A stretch of 63,447 bases of DNA from Acidobacteriota bacterium (GCA_003225075.1 QIAP01000040.1:1-63447), one strand, 5' to 3'; numbered from the stretch's first letter, positions 27,080-37,509 are shown. Program-made: numbers and translations. The notes: generated from the sequence alone by a model not told the origin.

Positions 27080-27751
27080 TTGTTGAGGTGTGAGTTGAGT
27101 AAGCGAGCGTTACCGGCATTTTTGTTTCTTGCCTGCAGCCTGGTCGCGGCCCAAAGTAGCGCGACGCTGGAAGGCAAGAGCACGCGGTTGACCCTGCTTT
27201 CCGCACTGAGTTCGAAGTCTCCAAAGGCGAGTGAGTTCCGCGCGCGTTTGGAGGAATCTGTACAAGTAGACGGCGAAGTGCTGCTGCCGCAAGGTACTCT
27301 GTTTGAAGGTCACGTCGAGCCCAGGCCCGCCCGCAGGATGATTCGATCTGGCGCTTTGCGACTGGTGTTTGACCGCATGGTTCTGCCCGATGGAACCGTG
27401 CGCTTCACCAACACGTCACTCACGTCAATCGATTACAAAGGTGTGAAGACCGATTCGGAAGGTACCGTGCGTCCCCGACTTTCTAAGAAACGTCTGTTGG
27501 TGCAGGTGGGCGGCGCTTTGCTCATCGCCAAAGTAGGCGACGATCTCTCCGAAGTGGCCATCGCCACGGTCACCAAAAACGGCGCGCGGTTTTTTGGCTT
27601 GGGGGCCGCCGTGGCATTCGTGCTATTGCAGAAAGGCGGAGAGGTTAAGGTTCCCCAAGGGACTGGCATTGAAATAACCTTCGGCAGAGAGGGTGAGGTG
27701 CTTCCCATGGGCCTATCCCCCGAACCTCCGTTCTCACCGTCCAGGCAATAG
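27080..27751 (+). CDS. Secreted hypothetical protein (paralogue of the 38816 lipoprotein)
   Basis: Up to 223 aa; start uncertain (TTG 27080 or TTG 27095). A hydrophobic N-terminal segment (LPAFLFLACSLVAAQSSA) looks like a signal peptide. The mature part repeats the architecture of the lipoprotein at 38816: a strand-rich core with 'VDGEVLLPQGTLFEGHVE' and 'GALRLVFDRMVLPDGT', followed by a Gly/Ala hydrophobic segment (GARFFGLGAAVAFVLLQKGGE) and a final 'VKVPQGTGIEITF' strand. Such proteins resemble TrbI/VirB10-like beta domains. No function is known. Confidence 0.7.
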   Translation: MLRCELSKRALPAFLFLACSLVAAQSSATLEGKSTRLTLLSALSSKSPKASEFRARLEESVQVDGEVLLPQGTLFEGHVEPRPARRMIRSGALRLVFDRMVLPDGTVRFTNTSLTSIDYKGVKTDSEGTVRPRLSKKRLLVQVGGALLIAKVGDDLSEVAIATVTKNGARFFGLGAAVAFVLLQKGGEVKVPQGTGIEITFGREGEVLPMGLSPEPPFSPSRQ

Positions 27752-27952
27752 ACACCACAAAAGTCAACGTCAGTAGCCCCTAACCAAAGCTATTCTCCCC
27801 GCGATATAACTTGCGTTCCTCACGCTTCCTGATGTAAAAACCAGCGGTACTCATCCCAGAATAGTGTGGTCGTTCCTCTGGAACCTCTCTCCGGCTACCG
27901 AGCTTGTTTCATCCGCCCGCGTGTCCGCTCGCGGAGCGAGTTTAGGAGATTT

Positions 27953-30900
27953 ATGAACCCGACTTGCAAAGTATTTTTCATCGCGTTTGCGATTGTGGTG
28001 CTCACGACGTTCGCCTTCGCGCAGGGCGCCGCCACCGGTGACCTGCACGTCACCGTAAGAGACCAGAAAGGCGGTGCGGTTACCAATGCGACGGTCACCG
28101 CGCGGGAGCAAGCGAAGGGCTTCGAGCGTTCGACCACGGAAAATGTCGATGGTGAATATCCGCTACTGGCGTTGCCGCCGGGAAAATACACGGTTAGCGT
28201 TAGCGCTCCGGGCTTTGCAGACGTGGATGCCAAGAATCAGGACGTCACCGTCGGGCAGATGCGGGATCTGCCGATTACTCTGCTGGTCGCCGGCACACAG
28301 GAAACCGTAACCGTCAATTCCCAGACTGAATTAGTGGAGACACAACGCAGCTCTTCGACGGATACCATCGAGCAGCGTCGCATCGATAACCTGCCCATCA
28401 ACGGGCGTAACTACATCAACTTTGCCCTTACCGATTCGCGGCTTGCCCGTGATGATGCGCCCTCAATCGGAGCTGCTCCTACATCCGGGCTGAATATGAG
28501 CGGGCAACGCGCTCGCGCCAACCTGGTAAACGTGGATGGGGCCGACGCGGTGGATAATTCGGTCAACGGTATCCGCTCTACCGTGTCGCAAGAGGCCGTT
28601 CAAGAATTCCAGATCATCACTAACGGGTACGCAGCGGAATACGGACGGGCATCGGGCGGGGTGGTGAATATCATCACGCGCTCCGGCGCCAATGATTTTC
28701 ATGGTTCCCTCTTCGGTTATGTTCGCAACCGTAATTTCCAGGCGGTAAACCCGTTCAGTACGGTGTCAAATCCGGCTTATACGCGGGTACAGTCCGGTGC
28801 GGCGGTTGGCGGGCCCATCAAGAAGAATAAGACTTTCTTCTATTTCGCTTACGAAGGAACTTGGCGGCAGGAAACCGGCTTCTCCAGCATTGGGGCTAAT
28901 AACTTTCAACTTGTGCCATTCGATGTATCAGCTTACTTCGGGGCTCCCCCAGGAACGTTTCCAATTCAAGCCACCGCCGAGCAGGCAGCCTTTCTGGCCA
29001 GCCCGCCGCCGGTCCCTCTGCTAAGTCTGCAGCAATACATCTTTCTGGTGGGGGCATCTTCCGGGATTGCAGTGAACGGGAGCCAGCCGCAATCGTTTGC
29101 CCTGCTGCCCTTTGCACCACCAGGCTCGGGCTCGCAGCAGTTTCCAACGTCTTGCAGCTTATTGAATCCAATCTGCGCCGGGTTGCCGGCTTCCTTCGTG
29201 CGCCTGAGTTCGCTGGTTGGAAATTTCCCGGTGTCTGAACACACGGACCTCTATTCGCTGCGTCTGGATCACAACCTATCTGCGAGTAACCGGTTGATGT
29301 TGCGCGGGGGTGTGAGCCCCAGCGATGTGACTGGCATCCAGGTACAGGCTCAAGGTCCGCAGAATTTCGGTCAGAACGCTTTTTCCCGCACCTCCAACCA
29401 GAACTACCACGATTGGAGCATCACGGCCCAGGATCAGTGGACCATTGGCAACGACAAGATCAACGAATTTCGCTTCCAGTATGCTCGCCGCGGCCTGCTC
29501 TACGGCTTCTCGCGAGGTGCTGGGGGAAGCAACGTGGCGGTGAATATTCCGGGCTTCGCATTCTTTGGGCGTGAGCCTTTTTCGTTCGTGAAGCGCATCG
29601 AGCAGCGCTACCAGGCCACCGACAACTTCTCCTTTGTCAAGGGCACACACGACATCAAGTTCGGTGTGGACGGGAACTACATACCCCTGACTGCGGACTT
29701 CACCGTCAATTTCGGCGGCGTCTACAACTTCGGACAGCAGGGTCTTTTCCCATCGCCATTCCCGGCCTTAAGTCCGGTACAGTCCTATGGCGCCGGCATT
29801 CCTTCTAATTTCATTCAGGGAGTAGGCAATCCGCACGACGCGTTCTCCAATACCACTGCGGCTGCGTTTGTAGAGGATTCCTGGCGCATTAAGTCTAACC
29901 TCACGCTGAACTACGGCGTGCGCTACGATGTGGAATTCACGCCCACATTCAGGGCGGTCAATGCGCTTGCACAAAATGCCCAAAATGCGCTGGGCATCAG
30001 TCAAGGAATTCCGCGCGATTTCAATAACGTTGCCCCGCGTATCGGAGTCGCCTGGGACCCATGGAAGGACGGCAAGGGCGTCTTCCGAGCGTCCTATGGG
30101 ATGTTCTATGACCACCCGCTGCTGGCGCTGGCTTTCGACTCCGATGTCGCCGATGCCACGCAAGCGCCGCAGATCATACTTTTCCCCGGGGCGCCATGTG
30201 GCAGCAATCCCCTTCTTCCTCCCAACCCGCTAAACGTAAACGCCTCCAACGCGTTCCAAGGGCTGATTCCGAACGCGCTTTGCACACCTCCCGGACTCTC
30301 GCAGGCGCTTGACTATCTCCCAGACCAGCAACGCTTTAATCCCACGCCAAATGCCCCTTCGGCGTTTGTCAACCAAGCTTATCTGCAGGCAGGGGTGCCG
30401 CTGTCACTGCAACCCTTCGGATTCCCGACTGCCAGAAACTTCCAGTACGCCTACTCCCAGCAAGCAAACTTCAGCTTCGAGCGTGATCTGGGACACGACT
30501 TCTCCCTCGGGCTGGAATGGAACTTTAATGGCGGTCGTCATTTGAACCGGCCCACCAACGCGAACGCGGTGAAGTCACAATTTTTGGTCGCGAACTGGCA
30601 GGCTGCGCTAAGCGACCCACTCTCGAGCGCCAGCCTCGGCCCCCTGGCGGTAGGCTCAAGTAATCCGTGCAATCCCTTGAATCCGACCTGGGTCTCAGCC
30701 GCACTGGTGAGTTTTTTCCGCCCCTCGGGGCTGAATCCCTCGCTGGCGAACTTCTTGAGCGCTATTGGAGCGGGTGGCTGTGTAACCCTAGCGCAATCAA
30801 TTCTCGCTGCCGATGGACTGAACGCCAGCTGCGATCCCACCACGCTGGCGGTGTGCATCCCTTTCAGTGATATGCCGGCTAACTTTTCGACCGGGAGTTC

Positions 30901-31603
30901 CGTCTACCACGCTCTAACCGCCAACCTGCGCAAGCGTTTTGGGCAACACTACGAATTTCTCGCCTCCTACACCTGGTCACACGCCATTGATGACTCAACC
31001 GATTTGCAATCACCACTCTCGCCTCAGGACAATTACAATCCCAGCGCGGAGCGCTCCAACTCTGTGTTTGACCAGCGACACAGATTTGTGTTCAGCGCGG
31101 TTTACCAGAGCGGTCACCTGGGAGACGGTTTCGCCAAGAAATTATTCAGTGACTGGACAGTGGCGCCCATTATCGAGGCAGTTTCGGGACGCCCATTCAA
31201 TATCATCACCGGCGACGACCGAAACTTCGATTTCGGAACTACTACGGATCGTCCCGTTATCGTTCCTGCGGGAACGCCGCCCAATCTTTGTGGGGACACT
31301 CCAGCTCCTTCGCGCTTCTCGCCCACGGGTTTCCTGCAGCCAGCCTGCTTCCTTAACGGCACCCTGGTGGGGAACCTCGGCCGCAATGCCGGGACTAAGC
31401 CCAGTGACGTGTTCACCGACCTTCGAATCTCAAGACGAATCGCCTTCGGCGAGCGCTTTGCCTTGGAAGGTATTGTCGATGCCTTCAACCTCATCAACCG
31501 TTTTAACGTCGCAGACGTAAATCCGTTGTGGGACAGCGGCCAGAAACGGACCGCGGCATTTGATCCGCGCCAGCTGCAGTTTGCGCTGAAACTGACGTGG
31601 TAG
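27953..31603 (+). CDS. Oar-like TonB-dependent outer-membrane receptor
   Basis: About 1216 aa from ATG 27953 (TTTAGGAG upstream). Signal peptide ending AFAQG, a carboxypeptidase-regulatory-like Ig domain (about residues 28-110, beginning GDLHVTVRDQKGGAVTNATV), a plug domain with NLPINGRNYINFALTDSRL, and a long beta-barrel whose last residue is a tryptophan (FALKLTW), the outer-membrane signature. Acidobacteriota have many such receptors, believed to import glycans or other large substrates. No classical TonB-box was pinpointed. Followed by a terminator and then a CocE-like hydrolase gene. Confidence 0.93.
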   Translation: MNPTCKVFFIAFAIVVLTTFAFAQGAATGDLHVTVRDQKGGAVTNATVTAREQAKGFERSTTENVDGEYPLLALPPGKYTVSVSAPGFADVDAKNQDVTVGQMRDLPITLLVAGTQETVTVNSQTELVETQRSSSTDTIEQRRIDNLPINGRNYINFALTDSRLARDDAPSIGAAPTSGLNMSGQRARANLVNVDGADAVDNSVNGIRSTVSQEAVQEFQIITNGYAAEYGRASGGVVNIITRSGANDFHGSLFGYVRNRNFQAVNPFSTVSNPAYTRVQSGAAVGGPIKKNKTFFYFAYEGTWRQETGFSSIGANNFQLVPFDVSAYFGAPPGTFPIQATAEQAAFLASPPPVPLLSLQQYIFLVGASSGIAVNGSQPQSFALLPFAPPGSGSQQFPTSCSLLNPICAGLPASFVRLSSLVGNFPVSEHTDLYSLRLDHNLSASNRLMLRGGVSPSDVTGIQVQAQGPQNFGQNAFSRTSNQNYHDWSITAQDQWTIGNDKINEFRFQYARRGLLYGFSRGAGGSNVAVNIPGFAFFGREPFSFVKRIEQRYQATDNFSFVKGTHDIKFGVDGNYIPLTADFTVNFGGVYNFGQQGLFPSPFPALSPVQSYGAGIPSNFIQGVGNPHDAFSNTTAAAFVEDSWRIKSNLTLNYGVRYDVEFTPTFRAVNALAQNAQNALGISQGIPRDFNNVAPRIGVAWDPWKDGKGVFRASYGMFYDHPLLALAFDSDVADATQAPQIILFPGAPCGSNPLLPPNPLNVNASNAFQGLIPNALCTPPGLSQALDYLPDQQRFNPTPNAPSAFVNQAYLQAGVPLSLQPFGFPTARNFQYAYSQQANFSFERDLGHDFSLGLEWNFNGGRHLNRPTNANAVKSQFLVANWQAALSDPLSSASLGPLAVGSSNPCNPLNPTWVSAALVSFFRPSGLNPSLANFLSAIGAGGCVTLAQSILAADGLNASCDPTTLAVCIPFSDMPANFSTGSSVYHALTANLRKRFGQHYEFLASYTWSHAIDDSTDLQSPLSPQDNYNPSAERSNSVFDQRHRFVFSAVYQSGHLGDGFAKKLFSDWTVAPIIEAVSGRPFNIITGDDRNFDFGTTTDRPVIVPAGTPPNLCGDTPAPSRFSPTGFLQPACFLNGTLVGNLGRNAGTKPSDVFTDLRISRRIAFGERFALEGIVDAFNLINRFNVADVNPLWDSGQKRTAAFDPRQLQFALKLTW

Positions 31604-31634
31604 CGGCAAATCGACATTGTACGATTTTGATTCA

Positions 31635-31670
31635 AGTTGGGCCGCCGCCAAGGCGGCCTCAACTGTTTAT
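31635..31670 (+). terminator. Probable terminator after the TonB receptor gene
   Basis: Stem AGTTG-GGCCGCC (31635-31646) with GGCGGCC-TCAACT (31652-31664), then GTTTAT. The T-run is weak. Confidence 0.7.
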
Positions 31671-31729
31671 AGATCCATTCGCCCTTCCCTGATCCTTGGG
31701 TTCGGAAGTTCAGGTTGGAGAAAAAATTA

Positions 31730-33487
31730 ATGAAACGCCGTGCGAAATGGGTGTTTAGGTTCACCGCATTGGCAGTGCTGGTTACGGTTGCTTACGCTGC
31801 CGATCAGTATGAAATCACGGTCGAGCGTGGTGTCTCCGCAAAAATGCGCGACGGGGTCACTCTACATGCCGACATTTATCGCCCCAAGGCGGAGGGCAAG
31901 TTCCCACTCTTGCTTCAGCGGACTCCCTACAACAAAGATGGCAGCGTCGAGTTCGGAGTGAAAGCGGCAGCCCGCGGGTACGTTGCTATTATCCAGGACG
32001 TCCGCGGCCGGTTTTCTTCCGAGGGCGAATGGTACACCTTCAAACATGAGGGGGAGGATGGCTACGACACAGTAGAGTGGGCGGCTGCTTTGCCCTATTC
32101 AAATGGCAAAGTGGGAATGTTTGGAGGCTCCTACGTGGGAGCAACCCAGATGCTCGCTGCCATGGCGCAGCCGCCGCATCTGGCGGGCATCTTCCCGGTA
32201 GTGACTGCTTCAAATTATCACGACGGATGGACTTATCAGGGAGGCGCCTTTGAACAGTGGTTCGGCGAATCATGGACCTCGGGGCTGGCCGAAAACACGC
32301 TCCAGCGGAGGGTGGAGAAAAACACGAACGCAATGAGCTGGATAAAAACGATTCCATTCGCCAGCTATCCGCTGCTTGAACCGGGTACGGCTGAGGGCCT
32401 CGCGCCGTACTTTCTCGACTGGCTGCAACATCCTACTTACGATAATTATTGGAAGACCTGGTCCATTGAAGATCACTATGCGCAGATCCAGGTGCCGGCT
32501 TACCACATGGGAGGCTGGTACGACATCTTCATGGGCGGGACATTGCGAAACTACGGAGCCATCAAAGCTGGTGCTGGCAGCGAGGCCGCGCGGCGCGGCC
32601 AACGCCTGATGATTGGGCCTTGGTACCACGGGCCATTTAATGGCAAGACGGGAGACGTAGATTTCGGACCCGAGTCTCGCATCGAGGAGTCGGATGATTT
32701 AATCCTCCGCTGGTACGACTATCTGTTGAAGGGTATCCCGAACGGAATGGAGAAAGAGAAGCCGGTCAAGATTTTCGTGATGGGGAAAAATGTGTGGCGC
32801 GACGAAGACGATTGGCCACTGGCTCGGGCCAAGAGTACGCGCTTCTACCTGCATTCCGGCGGCAAGGCTAATACTTCGACAGGTGATGGCGCTTTAAACA
32901 CGACTGCGCCGCGGCCGGAAGCAAGCGACGTGTTCACTTATGATCCTGCTGATCCCGTGCCCACGCGAGGTGGAGGCCTTTGTTGCGACAACGAACACCT
33001 GGCTTCCGGGGCATTCGACCAGCGTCCCAACGAGCAACGCAGCGATGTGCTGGTATTTTCGTCGCCGATTCTTCAGGAAGAAATGGAAGTCACGGGACCA
33101 ATCAGCGTAGAACTCTACGCGAGTTCGTCAGCAGTTGATACTGACTTCACTGCCAAACTGATTGACGTTCGTCCCGATGGATATGCGCAAAATCTGACCG
33201 ATGGTATCCTGCGGGCGCGTTACCGCAACTCGCAGGAAAAGCCGGAACTCCTGGAACCCGGGCACATTTATAAATTCACCATCGATCTATGGGCCACTAG
33301 CAATGTTTTCCTCGCTGGACACCGGCTGCGGCTGGAAGTTTCCAGCAGCAACTTCCCGCGTTTCGACCGCAACCTGAACACCGCCGAGGACCCCGAACGC
33401 GGCACTCGCTGGGTGAAAGCCAGTAACACCATCTACCACGATGGCAAGCATCCGTCGGTGGTCGTGCTACCCGTGGTGGCCCGGTAA
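31730..33487 (+). CDS. CocE/NonD-family hydrolase (X-Pro dipeptidyl-peptidase type)
   Basis: About 585 aa. Signal peptide (residues about 1-23), then an alpha/beta-hydrolase domain of the S15/CocE type: RDGVTLHADIYRP, RTPYNKDG, VIIQDVRGR-like IIQDVRGRF, the nucleophile elbow GGSYVGATQ, and the histidine/aspartate region later (PWYHGPF); the C-terminal jelly roll starts near VFSSPILQEEMEVTGPISVELYASS. Predicted to hydrolyse amide or ester bonds in an extracytoplasmic location. The frame starts with TTG at 31715, but ATG 31730 lies 10 bp after GGAG and is preferred. 126 bp downstream of the TonB receptor, across a terminator. Confidence 0.9.
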   Translation: MKRRAKWVFRFTALAVLVTVAYAADQYEITVERGVSAKMRDGVTLHADIYRPKAEGKFPLLLQRTPYNKDGSVEFGVKAAARGYVAIIQDVRGRFSSEGEWYTFKHEGEDGYDTVEWAAALPYSNGKVGMFGGSYVGATQMLAAMAQPPHLAGIFPVVTASNYHDGWTYQGGAFEQWFGESWTSGLAENTLQRRVEKNTNAMSWIKTIPFASYPLLEPGTAEGLAPYFLDWLQHPTYDNYWKTWSIEDHYAQIQVPAYHMGGWYDIFMGGTLRNYGAIKAGAGSEAARRGQRLMIGPWYHGPFNGKTGDVDFGPESRIEESDDLILRWYDYLLKGIPNGMEKEKPVKIFVMGKNVWRDEDDWPLARAKSTRFYLHSGGKANTSTGDGALNTTAPRPEASDVFTYDPADPVPTRGGGLCCDNEHLASGAFDQRPNEQRSDVLVFSSPILQEEMEVTGPISVELYASSSAVDTDFTAKLIDVRPDGYAQNLTDGILRARYRNSQEKPELLEPGHIYKFTIDLWATSNVFLAGHRLRLEVSSSNFPRFDRNLNTAEDPERGTRWVKASNTIYHDGKHPSVVVLPVVAR

Positions 33488-33632
33488 GCGAGGGCCTCCC
33501 ATGCCGTGCGGTCCGGCTACGGATCACGGCGAAGCAACGGGGATCTCGCGACTACATCGGTCGTTCTCGTGGGTAACAATTCGCTCCTGCTACACTTCTT
33601 CATCCTTCGCGATTGCCAGGAGATTGCTTTCG

Positions 33633-34292
33633 ATGCCCGAATCCCACCCTCCAACCGCGCGCACACGCGTCGTCCGCGAATCCCACCGTGGGGTATACGA
33701 CCGCGAGACTGCGTACCAAATCCTGGATGAAGGTTTTATCTGCCACGTCGGTTTCGTTCTGGACAACCAGCCCTTCGTTATCCCGACGGGCTACGGGCGC
33801 GCGGGAGACAACCTTTACATTCATGGCTCCGCCGCCAGTCGCATGTTGCGCCGTATGGATCAGGGCATCCCGGTTTGCGTGACGGTCACCCTGCTGGATG
33901 GACTCGTGCTCGCCCGCTCGATTTTCAATCAGTCGATGAATTACCGCTCGGTGGTCGTGCTGGGTACGGCAGTGGCAGTGCACGACCCGAAAGAGAAGTT
34001 GGCAGCATTGCACGCCTTGTCAGAGCACATGCTGCCGGGCCGCTGGGCTGATGTCCGCCTGCCCAATGAGAAGGAACTTAAGGCAACCCTGGTCATGCGC
34101 TTGCCGATTACGGAGTTTTCGGCAAAAGTGCGCCAGGGTCCGCCGATTGACGACGAAGAGGATTACTCATTTCCGACTTGGGCAGGCGTGGTGCCGCTGG
34201 AGATGGTGGCGAGTGGGCCGATCAGTGATGCGCGACTCGATCCCAAACAAGAAGCTCCGCTGTATGCGCGACACTATTCGAGGAAAAAGTAG
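33633..34292 (+). CDS. Pyridoxamine 5'-phosphate oxidase-like flavin-binding protein
   Basis: 219 aa from ATG 33633 (CAGGAGA 10 bp upstream); the longer frame from 33441 overlaps the previous gene and is rejected. It matches the PNPOx-like split-barrel flavin-binding family: AYQILDEGFICHVGFVLDNQPFVIPT, LYIHGSAASRMLR, then VCVTVTLLDGLVLARSIFNQSMNYRSVVVLG, where the Arg/Ser residues usually line the flavin. Proteins of this type bind FMN, F420 or haem; which one is unknown. Cytoplasmic. Confidence 0.87.
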   Translation: MPESHPPTARTRVVRESHRGVYDRETAYQILDEGFICHVGFVLDNQPFVIPTGYGRAGDNLYIHGSAASRMLRRMDQGIPVCVTVTLLDGLVLARSIFNQSMNYRSVVVLGTAVAVHDPKEKLAALHALSEHMLPGRWADVRLPNEKELKATLVMRLPITEFSAKVRQGPPIDDEEDYSFPTWAGVVPLEMVASGPISDARLDPKQEAPLYARHYSRKK

Positions 34293-34345
34293 CGGGCCTG
34301 GAAGTGGTCGCAGGAATTGCCTGGATTTACGCCTTACACTGATCC

Positions 34346-36124
34346 TCATCGTTTTGTATTCGCCCCCGGCGGAAGTACTCCCGCCGGGACGAAAATCGGC
34401 TCAATGTCGGTAGGAATACCCTCCAGACGACTCAGGGCCTTGCTCAAATCTGGACGCATCACGCCCAAGTCATCCAGCATCTTCCTGGCCCCGGCGTAAT
34501 CCCCCTCGGCTTCGAGCGTAAGCAAATCGTGATCCAGGTCGCGTACTGCAGATTTCATCTTTTCCACATCCACAGAGAATGTCCCGTCTGCATGTTCGAC
34601 AAACGCACCTTTAACACTGAAGTAGTTGAATTGCATCGCCATCCCTTTGCCGTGGGCATCGTTCAACCCGAAACGAAGGCTGCGAAACGAGGAAGCCAGG
34701 TAGGTCACGTAAAGCTGACGTTGCGCAGCCTCATCGGACTTCAGAATATTGTCCACACCCATCCGCTTCGCATGATCCATCATGTACTGCAGCGCGAAGA
34801 GCCCGGTGACGTCCGCCTTGGCCTCTTCAATTGCGCTGTAAAGCTCCTTTAATTCCAGCCTTGGATTGGTATCCCGTCCCTGCACCTTGATTTGATGCGG
34901 ACCCAGTCCGTGCATGAGTTCATGCGCCAGGATGTGAGTAAAAAACGAATCAAAATTCACGTCGCCCAAGGAGGTTGTCACCAGTGTCCGTCGGGCAATG
35001 GGCAGTAGCACGCTGCGAAATTTGGCCTCCTGCACGTTCTTCAGCATTACCCGCTTGCTGCCTTTCTGCTGTACTACTCGATCATCATTAGGCAGGTTGT
35101 ACGCCGCGGTCTGTACTCCGTGAGCGCCATCACCGGCACTGATAATCTCGTCAACCACCCGGATCGGTGCCGCCGCACCCAGCTTGGGACTACGATACTG
35201 GGGATCAATGGGCAGATTGTTTTCGATCTCCTGAAGATGCTGGGTGAAAGCGGTCAGCTTGGAAGTTTCCGCATCATCGCGCAAATTCACATAGGCTTCG
35301 AATGCCGCCTTGTACCCGAACAACTCGTCGTTGTAGGTTTCGTAGGGCCCAATCGTGACGTCCAGGGGAGCATCCAGATCCATCCACGCCAGGTCGCTTT
35401 CGTAATAATCATTGGATAGGAACGCATCGGCGCGTAAAGTGAGGAACTTCTTCAACGATGGATTATCCGTGAGGTTAGCTGCCTGGCGAAGTAGGTCCGC
35501 AACCCTCGTCGACTCGCTTTTGTATTCTTCGTTGTAAGGGATTATCTCCATTTGATCACGTAACTTGTCTGGCGGTCCTACCATGCCTTTAGGTTTTCGC
35601 GGCTTGGCCTTCCGGCGAATGACAGTGAAGAATCCCTTGGCTTGTTCCTGCTCCTGTGGGGACAAGGCCGCAACCCAGCGCTCGAAATCTTCTTTGGTCA
35701 TATCCGCTGGATAGAAATTGGCCCCAGGCAATTTTCTTGGGGGCACGCCGGGAAGAAATGCCTTGTAATCATCGATGTCAGACCACGGCCCCTTGTTGAT
35801 CCAGAAATAATGCAGCCGCGCTTTGCCCAATGGACTTGTATCTTTCTGGAGCTTGGCATAAAGCGCCAGATCCCCACTCCACAACTGCTTCATGAAGATT
35901 TCGTCGAAAATTCGCGCAGCTTCAACGATCTTAGTCATTGCCTGTCGATCGCCAGCAGAAAGCCGGGATGTATCCGCACGCAGAGGCGTTGGGGCAAACC
36001 GGTGAATCATTTTTTGCAGTTGGGCAAGATCGGGAATAGTTGCTGGCGACCTCTTTTTGGCTGCTGCTGGAATATTCGATTGGCTAACAAGTAATAGGAC
36101 TAGAAGAATACTAAACGCTCTCAT
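34346..36124 (-). CDS. Secreted M49-like zinc metallopeptidase
   Basis: 592 aa with an N-terminal signal peptide (LLVLLLVSQSNIPAAAKK). The active site is HILAHELMHGLGPH (HExxH, near residue 405) with a further ligand/catalytic glutamate in the segment YSAIEEAKADVTGLFAL. This pairing of HELxHGxGPH and EEAKAD resembles the M49-like domain fused to plant NUDT3 proteins more than classical dipeptidyl-peptidase III, whose motif has an extra residue (HELLGH). Predicted exported peptidase or hydrolase. Single gene, divergent from the SurA-like gene. Confidence 0.85.
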   Translation of the reverse strand: MRAFSILLVLLLVSQSNIPAAAKKRSPATIPDLAQLQKMIHRFAPTPLRADTSRLSAGDRQAMTKIVEAARIFDEIFMKQLWSGDLALYAKLQKDTSPLGKARLHYFWINKGPWSDIDDYKAFLPGVPPRKLPGANFYPADMTKEDFERWVAALSPQEQEQAKGFFTVIRRKAKPRKPKGMVGPPDKLRDQMEIIPYNEEYKSESTRVADLLRQAANLTDNPSLKKFLTLRADAFLSNDYYESDLAWMDLDAPLDVTIGPYETYNDELFGYKAAFEAYVNLRDDAETSKLTAFTQHLQEIENNLPIDPQYRSPKLGAAAPIRVVDEIISAGDGAHGVQTAAYNLPNDDRVVQQKGSKRVMLKNVQEAKFRSVLLPIARRTLVTTSLGDVNFDSFFTHILAHELMHGLGPHQIKVQGRDTNPRLELKELYSAIEEAKADVTGLFALQYMMDHAKRMGVDNILKSDEAAQRQLYVTYLASSFRSLRFGLNDAHGKGMAMQFNYFSVKGAFVEHADGTFSVDVEKMKSAVRDLDHDLLTLEAEGDYAGARKMLDDLGVMRPDLSKALSRLEGIPTDIEPIFVPAGVLPPGANTKR

Positions 36125-36282
36125 TTCTATGCCTCCGGTCTGGCAACCAACTGTGAAAAGCGGACAATCATAACAGCAAGCACACTGGCATCGTCCGATG
36201 CTCAGAGTTACAATCTAATGAGACCAATTCACCACATTTTTGGACGATTTAGGCCTCGTAAACGTAATCTGGAATCTCGACC

Positions 36283-37419
36283 ATGAAAAAGGTTTTCTTA
36301 ATATTTTCGCTGGTTGCTTGTTTTCTCCCCCTCTCTGTAATCCTGAGAGCAGATACCGTAGTTGAGGAGATCATCGCTCGCGTAAACAATCAGATCGTCT
36401 CTCGCTCCGAATACCTGCGAAGCCGGGAGCAGCTCAAACAGGAGTTGCAGCAACAGGATGCAGCACAAGCGGACAAGGTGTTCACTGTAAAGCAGAAAGA
36501 TGTGTTGCGCGATCTCATCGATCAGCAACTGTTGCTTGACAAGGGCAAAGACCTGGGCATAACGGCCGACACAGAACTGGTGAAGCGACTGGACGAGATG
36601 CGCAAGCAGATGAACTTGGACTCGATGGAGGACTTGGAAAAAGCGGCCACGTCCCAAGGCATCTCCTACGAAGACTTCAAACAGAACCTGCGCAACCAGA
36701 TTATTACCCAGCAGGTTATCGGAAAAGAAGTAGGCTCCCATATGTCGATCACCAAGGAAGAGGAGCAGAAGTTCTATGAAGAGCACAAAGACGAGATGCA
36801 ACAGCCGGAGCAGATTAAGCTGAGCGAGATCCTGGTCTCGACCCAGAAGCCCAATCCGCCTGCAGACCAGAAAGCCGCGAGCACAACTCCTGCCACCTCA
36901 ACTCCTGCCACCGAGGACCCACAACAGCTGGCTGCGGCCGAGGCTAAAGCTCAAGACCTTCTGGCGCAAATCCGCAAAGGGGCGAGTTTCGAAGAAATTG
37001 CCAAAAAGAATTCGGATGGTCCCAGCGCGCCGCAAGGCGGTGACCTTGGCTTGTTCAAACGCGGTATGCTCGCCAAGGAACTCGAGGACAAGACTTTCGC
37101 CATGAAACCGGGCGAGGTTACTGATGTGATTCGCACTAAACAGGGATTTGTGATCCTCAAGGTGAGTGAGCACCAGCAGGCCGGCGTTCCTGGCCTTAAA
37201 GAGATGGAGCCTCGTATCCAGGACGCAATTTACATGCAGAAGTTGCAGCCGTCTCTTCGTGCCTATCTCACTAAGTTGCGCGAGGAAGCCTTCATTGATG
37301 TTAAGCCTGGCTATGTGGATACCGGTGCCAGCGCCAACCAGACCAAACCAGTCGAGACCACTACCAAAGAAGCCAACGCCAGGAAGCTCAAAAAGAAGAA
37401 GAAGTTCGGGATTATTTAG
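36283..37419 (+). CDS. SurA-like periplasmic chaperone / parvulin peptidyl-prolyl isomerase
   Basis: 378 aa. Signal peptide (residues about 1-23), SurA N-terminal domain (IIARVNNQIVSRSEY...RDLIDQQLLLDKGKDLGI), then a PpiC/parvulin domain (IKLSEILV...AQDLLAQIRKGASFEEIAKKNSDGPSAPQGGDLGLF...MLAKELEDKTFAMKPGEVTDVIRTKQGFVILKV). An 'Ala-Thr-Pro' insert of about 25 residues sits inside the parvulin domain after STQKPNP. The C-terminus is very basic (RKLKKKKKFGII). Predicted role: folding of outer-membrane proteins, such as the TonB receptor type. Followed at 90 bp by the YhaM-like gene. Confidence 0.93.
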   Translation: MKKVFLIFSLVACFLPLSVILRADTVVEEIIARVNNQIVSRSEYLRSREQLKQELQQQDAAQADKVFTVKQKDVLRDLIDQQLLLDKGKDLGITADTELVKRLDEMRKQMNLDSMEDLEKAATSQGISYEDFKQNLRNQIITQQVIGKEVGSHMSITKEEEQKFYEEHKDEMQQPEQIKLSEILVSTQKPNPPADQKAASTTPATSTPATEDPQQLAAAEAKAQDLLAQIRKGASFEEIAKKNSDGPSAPQGGDLGLFKRGMLAKELEDKTFAMKPGEVTDVIRTKQGFVILKVSEHQQAGVPGLKEMEPRIQDAIYMQKLQPSLRAYLTKLREEAFIDVKPGYVDTGASANQTKPVETTTKEANARKLKKKKKFGII

Positions 37420-37509
37420 TTTAAGCTGAAGCTGCTCGGCCCGAGCGCAGGCCCTATACGGAGCCTGCCGGGGCGTCATGCTCTATTTGTTCCCGGAGTT
37501 CCAGGCCCT

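Noticed and set aside
34346-36124. True dipeptidyl-peptidase III
   Set aside because: The zinc motif is HELMH, not the HExxGH of classical M49 enzymes, so only 'M49-like' is claimed.
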